Assembly: GCA_023251485.1 (NCBI GenBank)
Contig: JAHEYR010000010.1
Location: 1 to 36,644, forward strand
Length of the DNA stretch: 36,644 nucleotides
Origin: Bacteroidales bacterium
GTDB lineage: Bacteria > Bacteroidota > Bacteroidia > Bacteroidales > Cfx3-03
Direction: 5' to 3'
Shown in pieces: positions 28,282-36,613 of the stretch; the first letter of the stretch is position 1; each line of letters starts with the position of its first letter. Under the pieces are notes generated by a model. That model was given only the letters and a program-made list of their open reading frames with translations. It was not told the origin of the DNA and searched no databases. Position numbers and translations under genes: made by a program.

Positions 28282-31200
28282 TTATTTTATGACCACAACC
28301 TTTGAATAATACAACTCTTTATCATCCATTATTATCCTGACAACATATACCCCCGGCTTTAGATTGCTCACCGATATTTCTCGCATCAATTCATTATTCT
28401 GAATGGAGCTCTCAAATTCCATCACTTTTATTCCTCCTGCATTGAGGATACTCACGAATGCCTTACCGATTGGTTTATCATTTACCGATACAGCAAAACT
28501 TACCTTGGTCGGATTGGGATAAAGTGACAGCGATTTGGAACCTGTAATCGTGATAGCATTGGAGAAGGCCGTACACCCAGATCTGTCGATAGCCTTGACC
28601 GAATAAATACCAGGTATTTTGTTTGCAGCATAATATTGACTAACTGCCCCTGGAAGGGTAACCCCGTTTTTAAGCCACTGGTAACTTACAATCGAATCAT
28701 TTATATTTGAGCAGATAAATACATCACCCCATTTTACAGAGATTTTGGGCGTTACTCCTTTTATAACTTTTATCGAAATCTGACTGCTATACAGACTTTC
28801 AGATCCATCCATATTCACTGCGGTCATTCTGAAAAAATAGATTTGATCACTTTTAAGCCCCGAAATTATTTTTATAGTATCTGATGAAGTATTTAACGTA
28901 GAGTCAATTTTCACAACGGGATTAGAAGCAAGCCCTCCATAAATACGATATTTTTGAATATCTGCTCCAATACCTTTCTTCCATTTCAGCGTGACCAGTT
29001 TGCCGCAACTATATGCTGACAAGGATGTAGGTGCTGTAGGAGGAATAGATAATGGGGTGACCGTGATACTGTTTTCGTTTCCGTTTCCACATATATTTAC
29101 ACCCTTGACTTTTATGATACCTGTTATGGCAGTAATACCAACAGTAATAGTAATCGAGTTTGTAGTACTAGAACCAGTAAATCCTGTGGGTAGTGTCCAG
29201 ATGTATGAGGTTGCTCCCGTAATAGAAGGAATAGTGTAAGTTTCTGTTGTCCCTTTATAAGCAATTGAATTACCGGTTATAGAACCTGCTGCTATGGGGA
29301 CGTCGTTTACGGTAAAAGTTAAGGTGCTCTCAGTACCATCACCATAAATATTCCGCCCCTTAACTTTGATTATGCCAGATAAAGCTGAATTGCCAACTGA
29401 AACAGTTATAGTATTCGTGTTACTGCTTCCAACTAATCCTGACGGGAATGTCCATATATATGAAGTAGCTCCCTTAATGTCCTGAACTGAATATGTCTCT
29501 GTCCCTCCTTTACATATTATTACATTTCCTGTGATCACTCCAGCCGCATCCGGTAAGCTATGATCTACTGTATCAATAGCCGTCTTAGACACATTAAAGT
29601 ATAATGTATCTGAGAATCCTTTATAAGAAATTTTAGCAAATGTTCCTCCTGCTGCGATTCCAATAAAACCCTTTGTTGTCTTATCAAATCTTACGATTGA
29701 TGTATCACTTACAATTGCATTGATGTCAGGACTAAAATTTCCAGTAGTTATCGTATTCTTATAAATGCCTTGATATTCAGGTTGTTTAATCTGATTTTTG
29801 AATAAATACATTACTTTGGGGTTAATTCTAAAACCGGTCAACGTATCAATTGTAACTATATTTATATTTTTTTGGTCATAAACAAATACTCCACTATCTG
29901 GATAATTATAGAATCCTTCAAGTACTATTTTTTGGTTGTCAAGTTGATTGCTGTTAATTTGTAATTGCATATCGATATTCCCTAGAAAAAGGGAGTCTAC
30001 AAAATATGTCTTGTCCTGAAAACTCAAATTAACTGATTTCAGATTGGTGGTATCTTTGATTATGATTTTAATGTGAAAACTACTATCCACTTGAACAGTT
30101 GTGTTGTTTAAAGGATAAATTATTTGTAGTTTATTGGTATCTATTTTAGAAATGATTGCATTATTGTTTAGACCACCTAAACTACTTTTCGCCTTTCTAT
30201 TTGGTGGTGTTGCTGGAATAATATCAAACAGAGAACTATTGATAGAACTATTTAACAAAAAATTCACTCTGTTGCCAATATCCACATTTTTTGTTTCAGG
30301 TCTAATAAAAGCATGTCCAACAAACTGATCGTAAACAGATACATTTGTTACTTCTTTATAAGCGTTCGCAACTGGTCTTGGATATCCTGCAAGTGCACTT
30401 CCAACTGAAACGACTAAATCACTTTCCGGTAAAAAGGTACCAACATTAAAGGCATCCATAACCATTGCTGTTTTATCTAAAAATTCTAATGCTTTTGTAA
30501 TAGGTTCAACTTTGCTTTCCAAAATATCTAATAATGCTTTTTTTAGATCAGGGTCTTTTTCTTTATTAACTGCTATTTCTAAAAGTTTGAATAAAAATCT
30601 TTGTAATATATCGTCTCCGGCTTTTTTCACTGTACTAATTATTTCCTGGGGAATTAATCCATTTGTATTTAATTGTTCACCAGGCATGAAATCGCCAGCT
30701 ATCAAATGAGCCTTTGTATTAGTAGTTTTAAAGTTAATACCACCTTGAACATCATCTATCTGTAAGTCATTAATTGCATCAGTAACTTTAAAATTTGAAT
30801 TAAAAATACTATTAGGTTCTTCTGGTATAATGAACATAAAAGGCAATGCTTTGTCGAAACCGGAATAAATTTGTTTAAGAAAAAAACAAAATGTAGGATC
30901 TAAATCACCCACGTATCTTTTTATTATATCTGCCCAAGGTGAACTGTTGTTTGGTGTACCAATCATCACAACTTTATTAACAAAGCCTTTTTCATAATTC
31001 ATGCTAAGTGAATTAGAAGCATTTCCAGTTCTGATAAAATCTGACAAATAATTATCATATATACTTCTAAGTACACAACCACCCATACTATGACAGACAT
31101 AATCAACGCGATTAGCAGCGTATCCTTGATTTCGAATATCGTTTATAACACCTTGAAAACTATTTTCATCTGTTCCGTTTGTCATAAGCCCAGCATTCAT

Positions 31201-34200
31201 TTTAAAAGACGCAGCTGGAAGAACTTTTACAGCTTTACGTGTCATAAAACGAACATCTTTAATGAATATAGTTTCAGATCCATATTCAGAATATCTAAAA
31301 TCATCCCATGTATTTGGACCACTAGCTAAACCATGAACAAGCATAAGAGGGGGTCTCACAATATTAATGGTTTCTGAGTAAGATTCAGTTGTATTATCCG
31401 CGTAAGTGACTGTAAAGGTAATATTAACAAGTCTTGATGGGTTTCTCGCGTCTACCGGATTCGAACCCACAAAATCATCAGGTGCGACATACCAAAATAT
31501 ATAGTTGGTCTTTTTGGGGGTATTATCTGTTGCTGATATAGATATGATACCGTTTGCTTCCGAACTATATGCTTGAGTTTGTGTAGCGACTTTAACTCGT
31601 CCAAGCTTGGTAGGATCATTTCCGTTGTAATCATCACTCAGTGTAACTTTAACACTTGAGATATCTAAACCTAAGCTGTTATTTTTTTTTGAGAGATTTA
31701 AAAAAATTCTTGCTGTCCCATCTGCAGCTACACCTTTTATAGCATCTATTGGTTGAGGAAAACTAAAATCCCAATTCTTCTCCATTTTAAGATTATGTAG
31801 GGTATTTAGCTGGTTAACTGTTATAACAGGTGTGCTTTGTGTATTACTGGGATTATAAAAATCAGTAATGCGAATAATATACCTACCTGGTGTTTCAAAA
31901 GTGTAATAAAAAGTATTGTGTATTGGATAATCTATTTTATCATAACTTGCTAATCCATCCACAGGCGGTATTTTTTTCCATGTAGAACCATTGTTATCAG
32001 AGAGTTCAAATATATATTTCCAGCATCTTTGTGTATGGTCGTTGTTTTCTAGATAACATTTGTTTTTTACCATAATATCTATCCATTCAAATGAAAGCTC
32101 ATTTCTATTCCCCGCATTAGGTAAATATAGACTAACGATTTTTAGATTATTAGTTAGTACAGATGTTGTTTTCAATGTGAATTTCTGGATCGGTGTAGAA
32201 TATCCTGAACTATTATCTATTGTTATTACATTATAAACCCCTGCTGGCATTACTGAAGTAGTCGGGAAACTATAACTAAAACCGCCAATACTATTTGTAG
32301 CGATTTTATCTACACTTTTCGAGAAACCGCCTGGTCCTTGTATCGTTAAATTAACTGTTCCACTTTGACGAAAATTTTTACCGGTGAACACAATGGTTTC
32401 TCCTGCATTTAGACTTGCAGGGTTGAGGTTGAGTGTAGGATAGACTTTTTGAACAGTAATCATTTCATTTATTGGGCGAATCCATAATCCTGTACCCCAA
32501 GCCCCGGCTAAAATGTTTGTTCCGTTAGTTGCTAATGAATAGATAGCCATAATACCATTAGTCAAACCATCATTTACCTGCGTCCAATTACTCCCGGAGT
32601 TGCTGGATATAAACACTCCCTTTTCTGTCCCAGTAAGAATGTTTGTTCCGCTAATAGCTAAAGAATAGATATTTAAATCTGTCAAACCATTATTAACTTG
32701 CTTCCAACTGTTTCCATTGTTGGTTGATAGAAACACGCCATCACCTGTTCCCACGTATATATTTGATCCACTTATGGCTATTACTCTGATTGTAATATTT
32801 TGCAAACCACTATTGACTTTGGTCCAACTACCTCCTTGATTGGTTGATAAAAATACTCCATCTCGTGTCCCCGCAAAAATATTTGTCCCGTTTGTAGCTA
32901 ATGAACATATATCCAAATTTGTCAAGCCAATATTGACCTGTGTCCAACTACTTCCATTGTTGGTAGATAAAAACACACCATCTCCTGTCGCACAAAAGAT
33001 ATTCGTATCGCAAATAGCTATAGATCGGATTGATGTGTTTGTTAAGCCATTATTAACAGAGATCCAACTGCTTCCGTTATTAGTGGATAATGCCATACCT
33101 TCATTTGTACCGGCAAATATATTTAACCCGCTTAAAGCTAACGATGAGATGAAAGTATTAGGCAATCCATTATTGATTCTTAGCCAATTTTTTCCATTAT
33201 TAGAGGAGAGAAACACTCCATCATTACGGGACCCAGCATAAATATTCGACCCACTTATTACTAATGAAGTGAAATTAGGATCTATAAAACCTGTATTGAC
33301 TTCGGCCCAGGAATTCCCATTATTTGTCGATAAATAGATACCGCCGGTAGTCCCTGCAAAAATATTGGTTCCACTTATGGAAAGATATATAATTGATTTA
33401 TTATTCAAACCATTATTAACTTGTGTCCAACTGCTTCCATTGTTTGTGGATAAAAACACACCATCATATGTTCCTGCGAAAATATTGGTTCCGCTTACTG
33501 CTAATGAATTAATATTTTTTAAAACATTATTGACCTGAGCCCAACTGCTTCCATTATTAGTAGATAAAAACACACCGTCACCGGTTGATGCGAAAACATT
33601 TGTTCCACTTATAGTTAATGCACCGACATTTTGATTATTTACTTGTAGTGGGACCCAATTATTCCCATTGTTAGTGGATAGAAAAGCACCACTTCCTGTC
33701 AATACAAAGATGTTTGTTCCATTTGTTACCAACGAAAAGATGTTAGAGCCTGGTAACCCGTTGTTGGCTTTGGTCCAACTGCTTCCATTATTGGTAGATA
33801 AAAATACACATTCATGAGAGATCGCAAAAATATTGTTTCCACTAACGACTAATAAATATACATTTATATTTGTCAAACCATTATTGGCTTGAGTCCAGCT
33901 AATTCCGTTGTTTGTTGACAAAAACACACCATCACTTGTTCCTGCAAAAATATTGGCTCCACTTACTGCTAATGAATTAATATATTTATCTGTCAAACCA
34001 TTATTGACCTGAGCCCAACTGCTTCCATTGTTCGTGGACAAAAACACACCATCATTAGTCCCAATAAAAATGTTTGTTCCTTTAGTAACAAGGCAAGTTG
34101 ATACCCCACCATAAGGTTTACAGGTTTGAAGCCATTGGGCATATGTTTTGAAAAACCCAAATTGAAAAATTAAAGTCAAGAAAATATAAAATAGCGTTTT

Positions 34201-34206
34201 TTTCAT
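28282..34206 (-). CDS. Giant multidomain secreted protein: 13 Asp-box propeller repeats, TIG-like domain, alpha/beta-hydrolase, two PKD-like domains, FN3, T9SS type A sorting domain
   Basis: Signal peptide MKKTLFYIFLTLIFQFGFFKTYAQ from the ATG at 34206 (ORF track 34227); DGVFLSTNNGSSW repeats; PPLMLVHGLASGPNTWDDF and VDYVCHSMGGCVLRSIYD; two AGxITGNxIxxKGxTETY units; C-terminal SLYPNPTKVSFAV...GVYVVRIIMDDKELYYSKVVVIK. Confidence 0.9.
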   Translation of the reverse strand: MKKTLFYIFLTLIFQFGFFKTYAQWLQTCKPYGGVSTCLVTKGTNIFIGTNDGVFLSTNNGSSWAQVNNGLTDKYINSLAVSGANIFAGTSDGVFLSTNNGISWTQANNGLTNINVYLLVVSGNNIFAISHECVFLSTNNGSSWTKANNGLPGSNIFSLVTNGTNIFVLTGSGAFLSTNNGNNWVPLQVNNQNVGALTISGTNVFASTGDGVFLSTNNGSSWAQVNNVLKNINSLAVSGTNIFAGTYDGVFLSTNNGSSWTQVNNGLNNKSIIYLSISGTNIFAGTTGGIYLSTNNGNSWAEVNTGFIDPNFTSLVISGSNIYAGSRNDGVFLSSNNGKNWLRINNGLPNTFISSLALSGLNIFAGTNEGMALSTNNGSSWISVNNGLTNTSIRSIAICDTNIFCATGDGVFLSTNNGSSWTQVNIGLTNLDICSLATNGTNIFAGTRDGVFLSTNQGGSWTKVNSGLQNITIRVIAISGSNIYVGTGDGVFLSTNNGNSWKQVNNGLTDLNIYSLAISGTNILTGTEKGVFISSNSGSNWTQVNDGLTNGIMAIYSLATNGTNILAGAWGTGLWIRPINEMITVQKVYPTLNLNPASLNAGETIVFTGKNFRQSGTVNLTIQGPGGFSKSVDKIATNSIGGFSYSFPTTSVMPAGVYNVITIDNSSGYSTPIQKFTLKTTSVLTNNLKIVSLYLPNAGNRNELSFEWIDIMVKNKCYLENNDHTQRCWKYIFELSDNNGSTWKKIPPVDGLASYDKIDYPIHNTFYYTFETPGRYIIRITDFYNPSNTQSTPVITVNQLNTLHNLKMEKNWDFSFPQPIDAIKGVAADGTARIFLNLSKKNNSLGLDISSVKVTLSDDYNGNDPTKLGRVKVATQTQAYSSEANGIISISATDNTPKKTNYIFWYVAPDDFVGSNPVDARNPSRLVNITFTVTYADNTTESYSETINIVRPPLMLVHGLASGPNTWDDFRYSEYGSETIFIKDVRFMTRKAVKVLPAASFKMNAGLMTNGTDENSFQGVINDIRNQGYAANRVDYVCHSMGGCVLRSIYDNYLSDFIRTGNASNSLSMNYEKGFVNKVVMIGTPNNSSPWADIIKRYVGDLDPTFCFFLKQIYSGFDKALPFMFIIPEEPNSIFNSNFKVTDAINDLQIDDVQGGINFKTTNTKAHLIAGDFMPGEQLNTNGLIPQEIISTVKKAGDDILQRFLFKLLEIAVNKEKDPDLKKALLDILESKVEPITKALEFLDKTAMVMDAFNVGTFLPESDLVVSVGSALAGYPRPVANAYKEVTNVSVYDQFVGHAFIRPETKNVDIGNRVNFLLNSSINSSLFDIIPATPPNRKAKSSLGGLNNNAIISKIDTNKLQIIYPLNNTTVQVDSSFHIKIIIKDTTNLKSVNLSFQDKTYFVDSLFLGNIDMQLQINSNQLDNQKIVLEGFYNYPDSGVFVYDQKNINIVTIDTLTGFRINPKVMYLFKNQIKQPEYQGIYKNTITTGNFSPDINAIVSDTSIVRFDKTTKGFIGIAAGGTFAKISYKGFSDTLYFNVSKTAIDTVDHSLPDAAGVITGNVIICKGGTETYSVQDIKGATSYIWTFPSGLVGSSNTNTITVSVGNSALSGIIKVKGRNIYGDGTESTLTFTVNDVPIAAGSITGNSIAYKGTTETYTIPSITGATSYIWTLPTGFTGSSTTNSITITVGITAITGIIKVKGVNICGNGNENSITVTPLSIPPTAPTSLSAYSCGKLVTLKWKKGIGADIQKYRIYGGLASNPVVKIDSTLNTSSDTIKIISGLKSDQIYFFRMTAVNMDGSESLYSSQISIKVIKGVTPKISVKWGDVFICSNINDSIVSYQWLKNGVTLPGAVSQYYAANKIPGIYSVKAIDRSGCTAFSNAITITGSKSLSLYPNPTKVSFAVSVNDKPIGKAFVSILNAGGIKVMEFESSIQNNELMREISVSNLKPGVYVVRIIMDDKELYYSKVVVIK
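29055..29560 (-). repeat. Tandem duplication encoding two PKD-like domains (~80 aa each; approximate bounds)
   Basis: AGVITGNVIICKGGTETYSVQDIKGATSYIWTFPSGLVGSSNTNTITVSVG / AGSITGNSIAYKGTTETYTIPSITGATSYIWTLPTGFTGSSTTNSITITVG. Confidence 0.8.
32500..34060 (-). repeat. 13 tandem ~120-bp units encoding Asp-box (BNR-like) repeats
   Basis: Consensus DGVFLSTNNGSSWTQVNNGLTN-(I/V)xSLAISGTNIFAGTx repeated 13 times. Confidence 0.9.
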
Positions 34207-34242
34207 TATGTGATAAGAATAACTCAAATACCAATAATTAGA

Positions 34243-34282
34243 GAAGTATGTTCATACTATGTGTATATTGAGGTATGTTCAT
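34243..34282. promoter_or_regulatory. Candidate operator: two direct repeats upstream of the giant gene
   Basis: GAAGTATGTTCAT (34243-34255) and GAGGTATGTTCAT (34270-34282), 27-bp period; first also forms palindrome AGTATG-TT-CATACT. Confidence 0.45.
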
Positions 34283-34329
34283 TTTTTTTTCTTGGTGAAT
34301 TACTAAATCCGATTTCAAAAAATTAATTG

Positions 34330-34350
34330 AAACGATCTGAATCGTTTTTT
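34330..34350 (+). terminator. Short terminator-like hairpin
   Basis: AAACGAT-CTGA-ATCGTTT followed by T's. Confidence 0.45.
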
Positions 34351-34357
34351 AATTAAT

Positions 34358-34390
34358 AAATTCGTGTTTACACTCTAAGAACACGAATTT
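34358..34390. terminator. Inverted repeat at the end of the small minus-strand ORF
   Basis: AAATTCGTGTT (34358-34368) / AACACGAATTT (34380-34390), 11-bp perfect arms. Confidence 0.5.
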
Positions 34391-34646
34391 TTCTATCTAG
34401 ATAATAATATTCTCTCGTAAGTACTTTTATTACTTTATGCAAATCCTTTATTCCTATAAAGTGGTTAATTTTCTTGAAATAACTGATATATGCACTTAAT
34501 CGTGTACACCATTCTAGTCTTTTATCAAAATATCGATTGTTTAGTTCATTCAGTATTTTCTTAATCTCAAGCATCCCCAAATCATGCCCTCCTAACAAAA
34601 AGGTGGAGTTCAGATTACGTATATCTTTTGGTGGTGGATAATTCAT
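34368..34646 (-). CDS. Small hypothetical protein (92 aa), possibly a gene remnant
   Basis: MNYPPPKDIRNLNSTFLLGGHDLGMLEIKKILNELNNRYFDKRLEWCTRLSAYISYF...; plausible globular start but short. Confidence 0.5.
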   Translation of the reverse strand: MNYPPPKDIRNLNSTFLLGGHDLGMLEIKKILNELNNRYFDKRLEWCTRLSAYISYFKKINHFIGIKDLHKVIKVLTREYYYLDRKIRVLRV

Positions 34647-34874
34647 AAAAGATAAAATGATGTCTAAATAGACTTAGAACGATTAATAATTTATATAAAT
34701 TAAAAAAGTATTTAAAAGTAATAATGAGTATTGCGATTAGAAAAAAATAGGTGTTCTGATCAAATGCTAGGCTAGTATAAATCTGAATGCAATATTAAAC
34801 TAATTAATTTCGAATGTCAATTTCTTTTTGTTTTTATTGAAATTATTTATAAAGACTGAAAAGATATTCATTTA

Positions 34875-34913
34875 GTTCAGCGATCGAAATCCTAGAGTGG
34901 CACTTCGACTTGA
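34875..34913 (+). repeat. Dispersed repeat, copy 2
   Basis: GTTCAGCGATCGAAATCCTAGAGTGGCACTTCGACTTGA. Confidence 0.8.
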
Positions 34914-34963
34914 TTTATACCCAAAAATACCACTTCCAACGAAGCTAAGTCAAGGATTCGGGG

Positions 34964-35313
34964 GGCCAAATGAATCCATCGGAAGCCAACTGAAGCCAAT
35001 TTCATCTTTTTTTGGCCTACTTGTCGAACAGTGGCTTTTTTTATGCTCCTTTTTGGTCTGAATTAGATGAAAAGCTAAAATTTCGATCCCCTGAAATCGG
35101 CGATGATGAGGCAATAATGCGATGTTGATTCGATGCAGATCAGATTCTGATGAAAAGAAGCTTCACTTCTGGGTATCTGATTGGTAATAGATTGGTATCA
35201 ACTTGGTTCTATGATACCGGGTGGTTACCTGATGGCTACCGGAGAGCCATCCGAAAAAGATGACCCGTATCATCTGCATCGAATCAGCATCTGATCATCA
35301 TTTCATTTTGGCC
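34964..35313. repeat. Nested inverted-repeat element with internal hairpins
   Basis: Outer GGCCAAATGAA (34964-34974)/TTCATTTTGGCC (35302-35313); middle GATGTTGATTCGATGCAGAT (35121-35140)/ATCTGCATCGAATCAGCATC (35272-35291), 19/20 paired; hairpins GGTATCA/TGATACC (35194-35218) and GATGGCT/AGCCATC (35231-35251). Confidence 0.65.
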
Positions 35314-35424
35314 GGTTTTGGATTTGCTCAAATATTGTTTAACGCATCATCACAATTTCAGAACAAAAAGTGAATTATATACCCAAATTAATAGTTATAT
35401 TTCTCGTATGTAAATATATTAATT

Positions 35425-35463
35425 GTTTCAGTGATCGTAATCATAGAGTGGCACTTCAACTTG
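35425..35463 (+). repeat. Dispersed repeat, copy 3
   Basis: GTTTCAGTGATCGTAATCATAGAGTGGCACTTCAACTTG. Confidence 0.8.
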
Positions 35464-35609
35464 GATAGCCTTGCTAATCATCGTTCTATCCGCTGCTTTT
35501 ATTCTAATTGAAAATTATGTAATTCACCCGTAATGAAGAGACAGAAGTCTTTTTGCGCATACCCTACTCTGTATCATTAGATTTTAAGCAACTGAATTAA
35601 AAATAATTG

Positions 35610-35640
35610 TTGCCTGTCGTAATTATATGCTCTATTTTTG
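35610..35640 (+). promoter_or_regulatory. Candidate Bacteroidota promoter TTG-N20-TATTTTTG
   Basis: TTG at 35610-35612, TATTTTTG at 35633-35640. Confidence 0.6.
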
Positions 35641-35646
35641 TGAAAA

Positions 35647-35742
35647 ATGAAATTTACTCAAGAAATAATACTTCGAACGAACGCGCATGATAAGCCTATT
35701 GAAGGACAAAAGAACAACTTAGTAGGCACTAAAAAACCATAA
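35647..35742 (+). CDS. Possible 31-aa leader small ORF
   Basis: MKFTQEIILRTNAHDKPIEGQKNNLVGTKKP*, starts 7 nt after the -7 box and stops 5 nt before the ATG at 35748. Confidence 0.3.
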   Translation: MKFTQEIILRTNAHDKPIEGQKNNLVGTKKP

Positions 35743-35747
35743 CCCCT

Positions 35748-36455
35748 ATGAAAAGATTTTTCACCTTACTTTTTGTTATTCTTTGCCTAAATGTAGTAAC
35801 AACGGCTGATCCAGTTCAAAACGATAAGGTCATACAAAAGTTAGAAAGAAAGGTTGATTCATTAAGCCAGAAAGTTGAAACCCTTAATATTGAAAGAAAC
35901 TATTTTCAAACAGCCATAAACACACAAACGGGCATCTTTTCTTGTATTGTAGTCGTCTCTTTTACGATCATTGCTTTATTTTCTTTTCTAATCATCAATG
36001 ATCGAAGCAAGAAGAGTGAAGCAAGGATAAATGATAGTATTGCTAAACAGAAGACAGAATTCGAGGCCCTAATGTCTGAACAAACTGAAAAGTTTAAAAA
36101 AGTAGAGCATGATATAAATAAGCAAAACGTATTGGGGTATAAGGCTTTATCAAGAGCTTACGGCTCTTTGGCTATTGGCGCTAAAGATGAGACTTATAAA
36201 AGTAAACTTTACCTATCGGCTGCTTTTTCTGCCTATAAGTGCAATGATTTTACTCTGTGTATTGCTTGCCTGAGTAACGCCAAACTTTTTTTAGATTCGT
36301 TAAAAGGTGATCAAATCAAAGAATTCAATAAAGAAGATCTAGTAAACACAAAGTCCGATTTAAAAGAACTAATGATTTCAGAAGATCAGACCATAACTGA
36401 TTTAATAGTCCATATTCTTAGTAAAGTTAACAGTTTAAAAGAAACTGAAGCTTAA
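35748..36455 (+). CDS. Hypothetical membrane protein with coiled coil
   Basis: Signal peptide MKRFFTLLFVILCLNVVTTA; coiled coil KVIQKLERKVDSLSQKVETLN; TM FSCIVVVSFTIIALFSFLII; cytosolic-like C-terminal helical region. Confidence 0.75.
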   Translation: MKRFFTLLFVILCLNVVTTADPVQNDKVIQKLERKVDSLSQKVETLNIERNYFQTAINTQTGIFSCIVVVSFTIIALFSFLIINDRSKKSEARINDSIAKQKTEFEALMSEQTEKFKKVEHDINKQNVLGYKALSRAYGSLAIGAKDETYKSKLYLSAAFSAYKCNDFTLCIACLSNAKLFLDSLKGDQIKEFNKEDLVNTKSDLKELMISEDQTITDLIVHILSKVNSLKETEA

Positions 36456-36573
36456 AACCCCTATTTTCTATAATATTCATCCACTAAATCACCAACGAAC
36501 TTTGCATACTCGCTTGGTTATTTGTAAGCATTCGGTGAAGTCCGTCTTGTTTTCCTGAGAAATCAGGATTCCA

Positions 36574-36613
36574 CTTTCAAAGTTATTCTAAAATGTTCGA
36601 AGAACTTTGAAAG
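36574..36613. terminator. Inverted repeat downstream of the last gene
   Basis: CTTTCAAAGTT (36574-36584)/AACTTTGAAAG (36603-36613), preceded by small hairpin CCTGA-GAAA-TCAGG (36554-36567). Confidence 0.45.

Noticed and set aside
32840-33241. 133-aa ORF on + strand with repeats (LLPLLVDKNTPSPV...)
   Set aside because: Antisense shadow of the Asp-box repeat array.
32500-34060. Regular ~120-bp repeats considered as CRISPR
   Set aside because: Repeats are within a continuous reading frame, period too long, no conserved palindromic repeat with unique spacers; they encode Asp-box blades.
34914-35075. Open frame continuing from repeat copy 2 (DLYPKIPLPTKLSQGFGGPNESIGSQLKPISS...)
   Set aside because: No start codon or ribosome-binding context; about 60 codons of open frame can arise by chance in repeat DNA.
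34900-35400. Structured inverted repeats considered as a retron ncRNA or group II intron
   Set aside because: No reverse transcriptase ORF in the window and no recognisable domain V-like or msr/msd arrangement; left as an uncharacterised structured element.
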